Part shown: positions 49,799 through 58,574 of the stretch, piece after piece
Numbering within the stretch: the stretch's first letter is position 1
Layout of the letters: the number at the start of each line of letters is the position of its first letter
Source of the DNA: Nocardioides sp. W7
Lineage (GTDB): Bacteria > Actinomycetota > Actinomycetes > Propionibacteriales > Nocardioidaceae
DNA: 64,000 nucleotides
Reading direction: 5' to 3'
Assembly (NCBI RefSeq): GCF_022919075.1
Contig: NZ_CP095078.1
Location: 1,426,001-1,490,000, forward strand
The notes under the pieces: generated by a model
Seen by the model: only the letters and a program-made list of their open reading frames with translations
Databases searched by the model: none
Told to the model about the DNA's origin: nothing
Position numbers and translations under genes: made by a program

Positions 49799-51429
49799 GG
49801 CGCGCCGCTGGACTTCTCGCGCTGGCCGTCGGGCCGGTGCTGGTGCTCGGCGTCTTCTTCGTGCTGCCGGTCAGCGGCATGCTCGCCCGCGGGCTGTGGC
49901 CCGACGGCTCCTTCGACCCGGGGGCGGTCGCGGAGGTGCTGACCCGGCCGCGGGTGCACCGGGTGCTGTGGTTCACGGCCTGGTCGGCAGCTGCGGCGAC
50001 CGCGCTGTCGGTGGGGCTCGGACTGCCGGCGGCCTACGCGCTGCACCGGCTGGAGTTCCCGCTGCGGCGGGTGCTGCGGGCGGCGCTGCTGGTGCCGTTC
50101 GTGCTCCCGACCGTGGTGGTCGGGGTGGCGTTCAAGCAGCTGCTGGGGGAGTCGGGCCCGCTCGGCTCCCTCGGCCTGGACGGCACTCCGGTGGCCATCG
50201 TGCTCGGCCTCTCCTTCTTCAACGTCTCGGTCGTGATCCGGGTCGTCGGCACGGCCTGGGAGTCGCTGGACCAGCGTCCGGCCGAGGCGGCGGCCGCACT
50301 GGGCGCCAGCCCGGTCCAGGTGTTCCGGACCGTCACGCTGCCGGCGCTGCGGCCTGCGATCGTGTCGGCCGCGAGCGTGGTGTTCCTCTTCTGCGCGGCC
50401 GGCTTCGGGGTGGTGCTGACCCTCGGCGGGCTGCGCTACTCGACGGTCGAGACCGAGATCTACCTGCTCACCACCAACCTGCTCGACCTGCAGGCCGCGG
50501 CGGCGCTGTCGATCCTGCAGCTCGTCGTGGTGAGCGTGCTGCTGGTCGTCGCCGGCCGGCTCAGGTCGGTGCCCGACCCCGGGGTGTCGCGGGTGCTGGC
50601 CCGGCCGCGCCGACCTCGGCTGGTCGACGTACCCGTGCTGGCCGCGACCGGCCTGCTGCTGCTCTTCGTCGGAGTGCCGGTGCTGACGCTGGTGGCCGGG
50701 TCGCTGCAGGTGGACGACTCGTGGAGCCTCGGCAACTACCGGGCGCTCAGCTCGACCGGCGATCAGCAGGCGCTGCTGGTGCCGGTCACCGAGGCGCTGG
50801 CCTTCTCGCTGCGCACGGCCGTCGACGCCACCTGGATGTCGTTGCTGATGGGGGTGCTGGTCGCCACCGTGGTCACCCGCCGGTCGCGCTCGCGGGCGGA
50901 GCGGCGGGTGCGCTCGGGGCTCGACGGCTTCTTCATGCTGCCGCTCGGGGTGTCCGCGGTGACGGTGGGCTTCGGCTTCCTGATCACCCTGGACCGGCCG
51001 CCGCTCGACCTGCGCGACTCCCCGCTGCTGGTGCCCATCGCCCAGGCGCTGGTGGCCCTCCCGCTCGTCATCCGCACCCTGGCGCCGGTGCTGCACGGCA
51101 TCGACGACCGGCAGCGCCAGGCGGCCGCCTCGCTCGGCGCCGGGCCGCTGCGCACCGTGCTCACCGTCGACCTGCCCGTCGTGTGGAAGCCGCTGCTGGC
51201 GGCCGCCGGGTTCGCCTTCGCGGTGTCATTGGGAGAGTTCGGCGCGACGTCGTTCCTGGCCCGTGACGACCAGCCGACGGTGCCGGTCGTGATCTTCCGG
51301 CTGATCGGCCACCCGGGGGCGATGAACTACGGCATGGCGCTCGCCGCCTCCGTCGTACTCGCCGCCACCACCGCCCTCGTGATGCTGCTCGTCGAACGGC
51401 TCCGCGTCCCCTCCGTAGGAGCCTTCTGA
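49795..51429 (+). CDS. thiP: Thiamine ABC transporter permease (fused two-domain)
   Basis: This 544-residue membrane protein has two binding-protein-dependent transport domains in tandem, as in ThiP. EAA loops are RPAEAAAALGASPVQVFRTV in the first half and RQRQAAASLGAGPLRTVLTV in the second. About twelve hydrophobic segments are visible. The ATG at 49795 overlaps the thiB stop; the ThiQ ATG overlaps its own stop by one base (TGATG). It forms the channel of the riboswitch-controlled transporter. Confidence 0.92.
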   Translation: MRRAAGLLALAVGPVLVLGVFFVLPVSGMLARGLWPDGSFDPGAVAEVLTRPRVHRVLWFTAWSAAAATALSVGLGLPAAYALHRLEFPLRRVLRAALLVPFVLPTVVVGVAFKQLLGESGPLGSLGLDGTPVAIVLGLSFFNVSVVIRVVGTAWESLDQRPAEAAAALGASPVQVFRTVTLPALRPAIVSAASVVFLFCAAGFGVVLTLGGLRYSTVETEIYLLTTNLLDLQAAAALSILQLVVVSVLLVVAGRLRSVPDPGVSRVLARPRRPRLVDVPVLAATGLLLLFVGVPVLTLVAGSLQVDDSWSLGNYRALSSTGDQQALLVPVTEALAFSLRTAVDATWMSLLMGVLVATVVTRRSRSRAERRVRSGLDGFFMLPLGVSAVTVGFGFLITLDRPPLDLRDSPLLVPIAQALVALPLVIRTLAPVLHGIDDRQRQAAASLGAGPLRTVLTVDLPVVWKPLLAAAGFAFAVSLGEFGATSFLARDDQPTVPVVIFRLIGHPGAMNYGMALAASVVLAATTALVMLLVERLRVPSVGAF

Positions 51430-52439
51430 TGCTCTCCCTCCACCAGGTCTCGGTCGCGTACGACGGCGCGCCCGTCGTCCGCGACGTCACCCTCGACCTC
51501 CCCGACGGCGGGGTGCTCGCGGTGCTCGGTCCCTCCGGAAGCGGCAAGTCCACCCTGCTGCGCGCGGTCGCCGGACTGGAGCCGGTGCTCGGCGGCCGGG
51601 TCACCTGGGACGGCCAGGACCTCGCCCGGGTCCCGACCCACAAGCGCGGGTTCGCCCTGATGTTCCAGGACGGCCAGCTCTTCACCCACCTCACCGTCGG
51701 CCGCAACGTGGGCTACGCCCTGCGGCTGCGCCGCGCCCGCGGCATCGACGCGCGGGTCGCGGAGCTGCTGGAGCTCGTCGGCCTCGCCGGGTACGCCGAC
51801 CGGCTGCCCTCGACCCTCTCGGGCGGGGAGCGGCAGCGGGTCGCGCTCGCCCGGGCGCTCGCCGTCGAGCCACGGCTGCTGCTCCTCGACGAGCCGCTCT
51901 CGGCCCTCGACGCAGGCCTCCGCGAGCGGCTCGCCGGCGACCTGCGCCGGATCCTGCGCGCCGCCGGCACCACGGCGCTGATGGTCACCCACGACCACGA
52001 CGAGGCGTTCACGGTGGCCGACCGGCTGGCCGTGCTGCGCGACGGCGTCCTCGTGCAGGAGGGCGAGATCGCCGGGGTCTGGCGAGCGCCGGCCGACCCG
52101 GCGACGGCGCTGTTCCTCGGCTACGCCCGGGTCCTCGACGGCCCGGCCGCTGCCGCCGTACTCGCGGCCGCGGGCCGAGCGCCGGCCGCGTCGGTCGCCG
52201 TACGACGCTCCGCGCTGAGCGTCGCCCCGGCCGGCCCGCTCGCCGGGACGGTGCGCTCGGCGCGGGCCACGCCGGAGCAGGTCCGGCTCGTCGTGGACGT
52301 CGACGGGATCGGGGAGGTCGACGCCGTCGCGGGCCTCGACCACCACCCCGGCCCGGGGGAGCGGGTCCGGCTGGACGTCGACGTGACCCGGCTCGCGGTG
52401 ATACCCACCGGTGTTGCGGAGGGACAGTCCTTACACTGA
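51429..52439 (+). CDS. thiQ: Thiamine ABC transporter ATP-binding protein
   Basis: This 336-residue ATPase has Walker A GPSGSGKST (34-42), signature LSGGERQRVALARAL, Walker B LLLLDEPLSALDAG and switch VTHDHDEA. The C-terminal 100 residues form a TOBE-like extension not present in the short proteobacterial ThiQ. The LMFQDGQLFTHLTVGRN Q-loop is typical for CUT/thiamine-type importers. It is the last gene of the thiB-thiP-thiQ operon. Confidence 0.92.
   Translation: MLSLHQVSVAYDGAPVVRDVTLDLPDGGVLAVLGPSGSGKSTLLRAVAGLEPVLGGRVTWDGQDLARVPTHKRGFALMFQDGQLFTHLTVGRNVGYALRLRRARGIDARVAELLELVGLAGYADRLPSTLSGGERQRVALARALAVEPRLLLLDEPLSALDAGLRERLAGDLRRILRAAGTTALMVTHDHDEAFTVADRLAVLRDGVLVQEGEIAGVWRAPADPATALFLGYARVLDGPAAAAVLAAAGRAPAASVAVRRSALSVAPAGPLAGTVRSARATPEQVRLVVDVDGIGEVDAVAGLDHHPGPGERVRLDVDVTRLAVIPTGVAEGQSLH
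52432..52437 (+). promoter_or_regulatory. -10 element of a leaderless promoter for the PAP2 gene
   Basis: TACACT inside the end of thiQ lies 7 bases before the GTG at 52445, giving the PAP2 gene its own start independent of the riboswitch. Confidence 0.45.
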
Positions 52440-52444
52440 CCTTC

Positions 52445-53485
52445 GTGTATCGCCGCGCCTATTCCCTTCTCGTGGTGACGGCGGTGGTGATCGGCGCGTG
52501 GGCGGCGATCACGGCGTTCGCCATCGGCCGGCCGCTGATCGACCCCGAGGGCAGCTTCCTCGGCCCGTCGTGGCTGCGGCTCCCGATCCTGTGCCTGGGC
52601 GCCCTCGCCCTCGACCTGGTGCCCCGCGCCCTGTGGCTCTCGCGGCTCCGCGTGCGGGCCATGCCCGGCATCATGCGCGAGCGGCTGGACAGCCACTGGA
52701 GCCGCGAGCGGGTGCTGCTGGTGATGCTCGGGATCGTCTGCTTCTACGTCATCTACGTCTGCTACCGGAACCTCAAGTCGTTCCTCCCGCTGGTCAGCGA
52801 CCGGATGTACGACCGCGAGCTGCACATGCTCGACCGGGTGCTGTTCTTCGGCCACGAGCCGGGCCCGGTCATCCACGACCTGCTCGGCACCACGGTGGTC
52901 GCGCACCTGCTCTCCAGCTTCTACCTGCTGTTCATCCCGATGGTCGCGATCCTGGTGACCGTCTGGCTGGTGTGGTCGCGCAACCTCTCCTACGGCTGGT
53001 GGTTCGTCACCGCGCAGGGCCTGGCCTGGACCCTCGGCACCATCTCGTACTACGCCCTGCCGACCCTGGGCCCCGGCCTCGAGTACTACTGGCTCTACGA
53101 CGACCTCGCCAACACCGGCACCACCGACCTGATGAACTCCCTGGTCAACGCCCGACAAGGCGTCCTCTGGGGTGACGGGCAGGCCCAGACCGTGGCCGGC
53201 TTCGCCAGCCTGCACACCGGCATCTCGCTGCTGTGGGCGCTGATGGTGCAGTTCACCGTCCGCAACCGGGTCATCCGGATCCTGTTCTGGATCAATTTCG
53301 GTCTGACGGTCGTCGCCACCCTCTACTTCGGGTGGCACTACATCGCCGACGACATCGCCGGCATCCTGATCGCCCTGGTCTCGTTCTACGTCGCCGGGCT
53401 GGCGACCGGCCAGAAGTTCGAGCGCGGCGGCCTGTCCTCGCACCCGACGACGACCACCTCGGTCGTCCCCGTCGGTCGGGACTGA
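52445..53485 (+). CDS. PAP2-superfamily membrane phosphatase (inositolphosphotransferase-like)
   Basis: This 346-residue membrane protein has about six helices and the PAP2_3 pattern: FASLHTGISLLWALM with its conserved Ser-His and YFGWHYIADDIAGIL with the second His. Relatives act as lipid phosphatases or inositol phosphotransferases on the membrane outer face. The cytoplasmic tail after residue 325 is hydrophilic. The start is GTG 52445, 5 bp after thiQ; no ribosome site is seen and a leaderless promoter fits. Confidence 0.85.
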   Translation: MYRRAYSLLVVTAVVIGAWAAITAFAIGRPLIDPEGSFLGPSWLRLPILCLGALALDLVPRALWLSRLRVRAMPGIMRERLDSHWSRERVLLVMLGIVCFYVIYVCYRNLKSFLPLVSDRMYDRELHMLDRVLFFGHEPGPVIHDLLGTTVVAHLLSSFYLLFIPMVAILVTVWLVWSRNLSYGWWFVTAQGLAWTLGTISYYALPTLGPGLEYYWLYDDLANTGTTDLMNSLVNARQGVLWGDGQAQTVAGFASLHTGISLLWALMVQFTVRNRVIRILFWINFGLTVVATLYFGWHYIADDIAGILIALVSFYVAGLATGQKFERGGLSSHPTTTTSVVPVGRD

Positions 53486-53781
53486 CCCGGCCGCCCTCCG
53501 CCGGCACCCCGCGGTCGTACGACGCCGCCGGGCCCGGCCGCCGACCCCTGCCCGAACGACTCCCGGGCCCGTCGGCGGACGTGCCGCCCTGCCCCGACGG
53601 GCGAACCCCCTAGAACTACACGGTTGTAGTTTTCAAGCCGACACGCCGTGAAAATTGAGAAAGTTGGGGAAATTGTGGCGCATGTGACGAAAGTTCACTA
53701 GCGTGACGGTCACGGCCCCGGGCGGCGAGCAGCTACCCGGGGCCTTTCCACGACCTGACCGCAGCCAGAGAGGGGCCTGCC
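53486..53781. other. Long 5' region of the NlpC/P60 gene with several symmetric elements
   Basis: No gene is supported in these 296 bp. The AT-richer stretch 53605-53705 contains AACTACA (53614-53620) / TGTAGTT (53625-53631) as an inverted repeat, and CGTGAC-G-GTCACG (53702-53714) as a short palindrome. TAGCGT (53699-53704) is a possible -10. A hairpin at 53714-53744 follows. The layout suggests a regulated leader; the regulator is unknown. Confidence 0.5.
53714..53747 (+). terminator. Terminator-like hairpin in the NlpC/P60 leader
   Basis: GGCCCCGGG (53714-53722) and CCCGGGGCC (53736-53744) form a 9-bp GC stem with a 13-base loop followed by TTT, 35 bp before the start codon. Its place upstream of the gene suggests attenuation rather than simple termination. 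Confidence 0.5.
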
Positions 53782-55098
53782 GTGCGCAGACTCGGGACCG
53801 CAGCGGGACTCACCCTGGCCACGGCGCTGCTGAGCGGCGCGGCCGGCCTGGGCATCGCGGCCGCCGACGAGACGACCGACCTCCCCACGCGGCAGCAGGT
53901 CGAGCAGGCCCAGGGCGCCGCCCGCGAGGCCGCCGGCACCGTCGACGAGGTCCGGGCGCGGCTGGCCCTGGCCAACTCCCGCCTGGAGACCGCCTCCGTC
54001 GCGGCCGCCCAGGCGGCGGAGGCCTACAACGGCGCGCGCTGGCGGGCCGAGGAGGCCCAGCGAACCGCGCAGGAGGCCCGGGCGGCGGCCGGAGCTGCGG
54101 CTGTGGACCAGGAGAGCCTGCGCCAGGACTACGCCGACCTGATGGTCTCCTCCTACCAGGAGACGCCCCAGCTCGCCGCCCTCGCGGCGATCACCGAGGC
54201 CGACGGGATCAGCTCGATGCTGACGACCACCAGCGCCCTGCGCGCGGGTCAGGCCGCCCTCGACCAGCGCTACGACGAGCTCCGGGCCGCGACCGTGATC
54301 GCGGAGAGTGCCGCCGGCCGGGCCGAGGACGCGCAGGACGAGGCGGACCTGGCCGCCGGGGACGCGCTCATCGCCCGGAATGCCGCCGCGGCCGCCGCCG
54401 ACAGCGCGAACGCCCAGGCGGTCGCCGTCGCCGAGGAGAAGACCCGGCTGATCGCCGACCTCGCCCGGCTCCAGGACATCAGCGTCGCGCTCGCCGAGCG
54501 CCGGCAGGCGGGGCTCGAGGAGCGGGCCCGCGCCGCGGCCGCGGCCGCCGCGGAGCGACAGGCCCGCCGGCAGGCCCGGCAGGAGGCCGCCACCCAGGCA
54601 GCCCAGGCCGCTGCGGCGGCCGAGGAGGCAGCCGCGCAGCCGCCGGCCGCCCCTGACGACGAGCAGGACGCCGAGCAGGAGCAGCCGGAGCCGGCCGACC
54701 CGCCGACGCAGAACACCACCCCGCCGACGCCCGGCGCCGGCGTACCCGCCGTGCTCGCCTTCGCCCGCGCCCAGCTCGGCGAGCCCTACCGCTGGGCCGC
54801 CTCCGGTCCCTCCGCGTGGGACTGCTCGGGCCTGACCGCGGGCGCGTGGGCGGCGGCCGGCACGAGCCTGCCCCACTACTCCGTGGCGCAGTACGAGCAG
54901 TCGACCCCGATCCGCTCCGCGGACCTGAAGCCGGGCGACCTGGTCTTCTGGGGCTCCTCGAGCAGCCCGTCGTCGATCTACCACGTGGCGCTCTACGCCG
55001 GCGACGGCCAGATCATCCACGCCCCGCGCACCGGCAAGCCGGTCACCGAGGAGTCGATGTACTACTGGATCCCGCCGACGTTCTACGCCCGTCCGTAG
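53782..55098 (+). CDS. NlpC/P60 peptidoglycan endopeptidase, RipA-like
   Basis: This 438-residue secreted hydrolase cuts peptidoglycan stem peptides during cell separation. It has a signal peptide (GLTLATALLSGAAGLGIAAA), a long coiled-coil region (about 35-275) rich in Ala/Glu/Gln, an acidic proline linker and a C-terminal NlpC/P60 domain. The triad is Cys348 in WDCSGL, His401 in YHVALYAG and His413 in IIHAPRTG. AGAGAGGGG precedes the GTG at 53782. The long leader with symmetric elements suggests tight control, as for other RipA-type enzymes. Confidence 0.93.
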   Translation: MRRLGTAAGLTLATALLSGAAGLGIAAADETTDLPTRQQVEQAQGAAREAAGTVDEVRARLALANSRLETASVAAAQAAEAYNGARWRAEEAQRTAQEARAAAGAAAVDQESLRQDYADLMVSSYQETPQLAALAAITEADGISSMLTTTSALRAGQAALDQRYDELRAATVIAESAAGRAEDAQDEADLAAGDALIARNAAAAAADSANAQAVAVAEEKTRLIADLARLQDISVALAERRQAGLEERARAAAAAAAERQARRQARQEAATQAAQAAAAAEEAAAQPPAAPDDEQDAEQEQPEPADPPTQNTTPPTPGAGVPAVLAFARAQLGEPYRWAASGPSAWDCSGLTAGAWAAAGTSLPHYSVAQYEQSTPIRSADLKPGDLVFWGSSSSPSSIYHVALYAGDGQIIHAPRTGKPVTEESMYYWIPPTFYARP

Positions 55099-55149
55099 GC
55101 AGGGTCCAGACCGCGATCCTCGCCACGTCTGGCCGACCGGACCCGTGGG

Positions 55150-55155
55150 TAACGT
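55150..55155 (+). promoter_or_regulatory. -10 element of a leaderless promoter for the acyl-CoA oxidase-like gene
   Basis: TAACGT ends 6 bases before the ATG at 55162, with no ribosome site. Confidence 0.5.
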
Positions 55156-55161
55156 GGGTGC

Positions 55162-57198
55162 ATGTCGACCGACACCGTGCCCCCGTCCTCGGCCGAGGAC
55201 GTGCCTACGACGGCCCCGGCCGCGACGCCCCAGCAGGACACCGACGCCGAGGTCGAGCAGCGCTCCGGCTACCACCGGCCGACGATCGACGTACCCGCGC
55301 TGACCGCGCTCCTGGACGGGAAGTACGCCGAGGTCCGCAACCTGGTGCGCACCAACCTCGCCGAGTACGCCGGCATCCTCACCGACGCCGAGACGATGAC
55401 CCGCGACGAGTTCCGCGAGCGGGTGAAGGAGGTCGTCGTCGAGATGGCCTCGACCGGCCAGACCGGCATGGGCTTCCCCGAGGAGTACGGCGGCGGGGGT
55501 GACATCGGCGCGTCCGTCGCGGCCTTCGAGACCCTCGCGTACGGCGACCTGTCGGTCCTGGTGAAGGTCGGCGTGCAGTTCGGGCTGTTCGGCGGCGCCA
55601 TCCTCCAGCTCGGCTCGAAGGAGCACCACGACGCCTACCTGTCCGACCTGGTCACCGGGAAGCTGATGGGCTGCTTCGCGATGACCGAGTCGGGGCACGG
55701 CTCCAACGTCCAGGCGCTCGGCACCGTCGCGACGTACGACGTGGCGGCCCAGGAGTTCGTCGTGCGGACGACCCGTGAGGACGCCCGCAAGGACTACATC
55801 GGCAACGCCGCCAAGCACGCCGAGGTGGCTGTCGTCTTCGCCCAGCTCGAGGTGGGCGGGAAGTCCGAGGGCGTGCACGCCTTCGTCGTCCCGATCCGCG
55901 ACCGGGACGGCGCCACGCTGCCCGGCGTACGCATCGAGGACGACGGCCTGAAGATGGGCCTCAACGGCGTCGACAACGGTCGGATCTGGTTCGACGACGT
56001 CCGGGTGCCGCGCACCGCGCTGCTCAACCGGTTCGCCGACGTGACGCCGGCGGGGGTCTACGAGAGTGCGATCGAGAACCCCAACCGGCGCTTCTTCACC
56101 ATGCTCGGCACCCTCGTGCAGGGCCGGGTCTGCGTGGGCGGCGGCGGCATCAACGCCGCCAAGGTCGCGATCACGATCGCCACGAAGTACGCACTGCGTC
56201 GGCGCCAGTTCGAGGCCACCAGCGAGGACGAGGAGGAGCTGCTCCTCGACTACGGCATGCACCAGCGCCGGCTGCTGCCGCTGCTGGCGCACACCTACGC
56301 ACTGCACTTCGCGCAGGAGATCGTGGCCGCCCAGCTGCACGACGTGACCTCCGGGATCGAGACCAGCGAGCACGCGAAGCGCGAGCTGGAGTCGCGGGCC
56401 GCCGGCACCAAGGCGCTCGGCACCTGGCACGCCACCCGCACCATCCAGGAGTGCCGCGAGGCGTGCGGCGGCGCGGGTTACCTCGCCGTGAACCGGTTCG
56501 CCGCGCTGAAGGCCGACACCGACGTCTTCACGACGTTCGAGGGCGACAACCACGTGCTGCTGCAGCTGGTGGCGAAGGGTCTGCTCACCGACTACGCCAG
56601 CGACTTCGAGGACCTCGACCAGCTCGGCATGGTCCGGTTCGTCACCAACCTCGCCGTCGAGACCGTCATCGAGAAGACCGCCGTGCACAAGCTGCTGGAG
56701 CGGATCAAGGACGTGCTGCCCGGCGGCGACCAGTGGGACCAGGAGGCCGGTCTGCTCGACAGCGACTACCAGCTGGCGATGCTGCGCTTCCGCGAGGAGC
56801 ACATGCTCTCCGGTGTCGCCCGTCGGCTGAAGCGGGGGATCGCCGACAAGATGAACCCGGGCGAGGTCTTCTCCCGGGTCCAGGACCACGTGATCGGCGC
56901 GGCTCGCGCCCACGTCGAGCGGCTGGTGCTGGAGGCGTTCGTCGCCAAGGTCGAGGCGCTGCCCGACGGCGAGAACAAGATCGCGCTCCGGCTGCTGTGC
57001 GACCTGCACGCGCTCAGCACGATCGAGGCCGACCGGGCCTGGTTCATGGAGCACGGCCGGCTCTCGGTGGCCCGCTCGAAGGCGATCAGCCGCGAGACCG
57101 GCAGCCTGTGCCGCAAGCTCCGGCCGCTCGCCGACGACCTGGTCGACGCGTTCGCCGTACCTCCCGAGATGCTCCGCTCACCCGACCTGCTGGGGTGA
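55162..57198 (+). CDS. Acyl-CoA dehydrogenase, acyl-CoA oxidase-like (long form)
   Basis: This 678-residue flavoprotein is longer than ordinary acyl-CoA dehydrogenases (about 380) and matches the acyl-CoA oxidase architecture: N-terminal helices, the mid beta-barrel (GCFAMTESGHGSNVQALGTV), flavin-binding helices (TRTIQECREACGGAGYLAVN) and a C-terminal helical domain. The catalytic Glu is in VFTTFEGDNHVLLQ, the ACOX position. It would introduce the alpha-beta double bond into a fatty acyl-CoA. The first 35 residues are a disordered Pro/Ala/Glu extension. It is probably transcribed without a leader. Confidence 0.9.
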   Translation: MSTDTVPPSSAEDVPTTAPAATPQQDTDAEVEQRSGYHRPTIDVPALTALLDGKYAEVRNLVRTNLAEYAGILTDAETMTRDEFRERVKEVVVEMASTGQTGMGFPEEYGGGGDIGASVAAFETLAYGDLSVLVKVGVQFGLFGGAILQLGSKEHHDAYLSDLVTGKLMGCFAMTESGHGSNVQALGTVATYDVAAQEFVVRTTREDARKDYIGNAAKHAEVAVVFAQLEVGGKSEGVHAFVVPIRDRDGATLPGVRIEDDGLKMGLNGVDNGRIWFDDVRVPRTALLNRFADVTPAGVYESAIENPNRRFFTMLGTLVQGRVCVGGGGINAAKVAITIATKYALRRRQFEATSEDEEELLLDYGMHQRRLLPLLAHTYALHFAQEIVAAQLHDVTSGIETSEHAKRELESRAAGTKALGTWHATRTIQECREACGGAGYLAVNRFAALKADTDVFTTFEGDNHVLLQLVAKGLLTDYASDFEDLDQLGMVRFVTNLAVETVIEKTAVHKLLERIKDVLPGGDQWDQEAGLLDSDYQLAMLRFREEHMLSGVARRLKRGIADKMNPGEVFSRVQDHVIGAARAHVERLVLEAFVAKVEALPDGENKIALRLLCDLHALSTIEADRAWFMEHGRLSVARSKAISRETGSLCRKLRPLADDLVDAFAVPPEMLRSPDLLG

Positions 57199-57202
57199 TC
57201 AG

Positions 57203-57862
57203 GTGAGGCTGCTGGGCGGCTGGGCCGACGATCCGCTGTACGCCTCGGCGTACGACTGGAGCGTGGAGCACCCCCGCGCCGGCGGCCTGGCCTGGCGGCT
57301 GACGATGGGCAGCGACCTGCGCCTGCTGTACGCCGCGGCCCGCGAGATCGGCGAGCAGCCGCGGGGTGCCCGGATCCTCGACGTGCCGTGCGGCGGCGGA
57401 GTCGCCGTCCGCGCCCTGCGCCCGACCCAGGAGGTCGAGTACGTCGCGGCCGACCTGTCGCCGCAGATGCTGGAGCGGACGGCCGAGCTGGCGGCGCGCC
57501 GCGGCGTCGGCGGCCTCGTCACGACCGTGGGGGCCGACGTGGGTTCGCTGCCGTTCCCGGACGCGTCGTACGACCTGGTCGTGACGTTCACCGGGCTGCA
57601 CTGCTTCCCCGACCCGGAGCGCGCCGTCACCGAGCTGGTCCGGGTGCTGCGCCCGGGCGGGGTGATCACCGGCAGCGCGTTCCTCAACGACACCGGCCGG
57701 CGCTACGAGCCGGCGCGCCGCCTCGGCCGGCGGGCCGGCCTGCTCGGGCCCGGCTGCACCGGAGACGAGGTCGTCGCCTGGCTGACCCGGCTCGGCGTGC
57801 GCGAGGTGACCCTCACGACCAGCGGCGCGCTCGCGTACTTCCGGGGCGTGCGGGCGGGTTGA
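57203..57862 (+). CDS. Class I SAM-dependent methyltransferase
   Basis: This 219-residue methyltransferase has motif I ILDVPCGGGVAVRAL, motif II acidic end VAADLSPQMLERTAEL and post motif FPDASYDLVVTFTGLHCFPD, the UbiE/Methyltransf_11 pattern. The substrate is unknown. It starts 4 bp after the acyl-CoA oxidase-like gene (GTG) and is likely co-transcribed. Two strong hairpins follow its stop. Confidence 0.88.
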   Translation: MRLLGGWADDPLYASAYDWSVEHPRAGGLAWRLTMGSDLRLLYAAAREIGEQPRGARILDVPCGGGVAVRALRPTQEVEYVAADLSPQMLERTAELAARRGVGGLVTTVGADVGSLPFPDASYDLVVTFTGLHCFPDPERAVTELVRVLRPGGVITGSAFLNDTGRRYEPARRLGRRAGLLGPGCTGDEVVAWLTRLGVREVTLTTSGALAYFRGVRAG

Positions 57863-57898
57863 TCGCCACAACAGTCACACCGGTGTCGAGGAACTGGA

Positions 57899-57928
57899 TG
57901 CTGCGTCGTGAAGCTTCACGACGCAGCA
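57899..57928. terminator. 30-bp perfect palindrome between convergent genes
   Basis: The segment is identical to its own complement over 30 bp; the left arm reads TGCTGCGTCGTGAAG. It lies 37 bp after the methyltransferase stop and, with the next hairpin, separates it from convergent ppa. It is a probable bidirectional transcription stop. Confidence 0.65.
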
Positions 57929-57930
57929 AC

Positions 57931-57958
57931 GAGTTTCTCCGCCTGGGCGGAGAAACTC
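57931..57958. terminator. Second perfect hairpin, 13-bp stem
   Basis: GAGTTTCTCCGCC and GGCGGAGAAACTC pair perfectly across a 2-base TG turn, 2 bp after the 30-bp palindrome. The AAAC/GTTT within the stem gives a short T stretch on either strand. It ends 12 bp before the ppa stop. Confidence 0.65.
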
Positions 57959-57970
57959 ACGCGCCCGGGG

Positions 57971-58471
57971 TCAGTGAATCGCGCCCGGGTTGTCCTTGAG
58001 CCGCTGGAACGACGCACGGACCTCTTCCTCGGCCTCGGTGCGGCCGACCCACTCGGCGCCCTCGACGGACTTGCCGGGCTCGAGGTCCTTGTAGACCTCG
58101 AAGAAGTGCTGGATCTCCAGCCGGTCGAACTTGGAGACGTGGCTGATGTCGCGCAGGTGCTCCAGGCGCGGGTCGGTCGACGGCACGCAGAGCACCTTGT
58201 CGTCGCCGCCGGCCTCGTCGGTCATCCGGAACATGCCGATCGCGCGGCACTTGATCAGGCAGCCCGGGAAGGTCGGCTGCTGGAGCAGGACCAGCGCGTC
58301 GAGCGGGTCGCCGTCCATGCCGAGGGTGTCCTCGATGTAGCCGTAGTCGGCCGGGTACTGCGTGGAGGTGAAGAGCGTCCGGTCCAGCCGGAGCCGGCCT
58401 GACGTGTGGTCGACCTCGTACTTGTTGCGCTCACCCTTGGGGATCTCCACCAGTACGTCGAACTCCAGCAC
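57971..58471 (-). CDS. ppa: Inorganic pyrophosphatase
   Basis: This 166-residue family I soluble pyrophosphatase hydrolyses pyrophosphate to drive biosynthesis. It shows [28 protein letters not shown] and the metal signature [11 protein letters not shown], then [19 protein letters not shown] lies 5 bases before the GTG start at 58471. It is transcribed opposite to the dac-tilS-hpt-ftsH block, a conserved actinobacterial neighbour set. Confidence 0.96.
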   Translation of the reverse strand: MLEFDVLVEIPKGERNKYEVDHTSGRLRLDRTLFTSTQYPADYGYIEDTLGMDGDPLDALVLLQQPTFPGCLIKCRAIGMFRMTDEAGGDDKVLCVPSTDPRLEHLRDISHVSKFDRLEIQHFFEVYKDLEPGKSVEGAEWVGRTEAEEEVRASFQRLKDNPGAIH

Positions 58472-58574
58472 GTATTCCTCCGCCGATCTGCGGGCCGCGC
58501 GTGGGGCCCCTCCGTCAGTACCTGCGCAGTCTCCCCCACAATGGCCGCGGATGCGTAGCGGGAGAGGAGATCCG

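Noticed and set aside
53605..53760. A c-di-AMP (ydaO-type) riboswitch before the NlpC/P60 gene
   Set aside because: The gene type fits, but I could not align the conserved core of that riboswitch; only generic symmetric elements are present.
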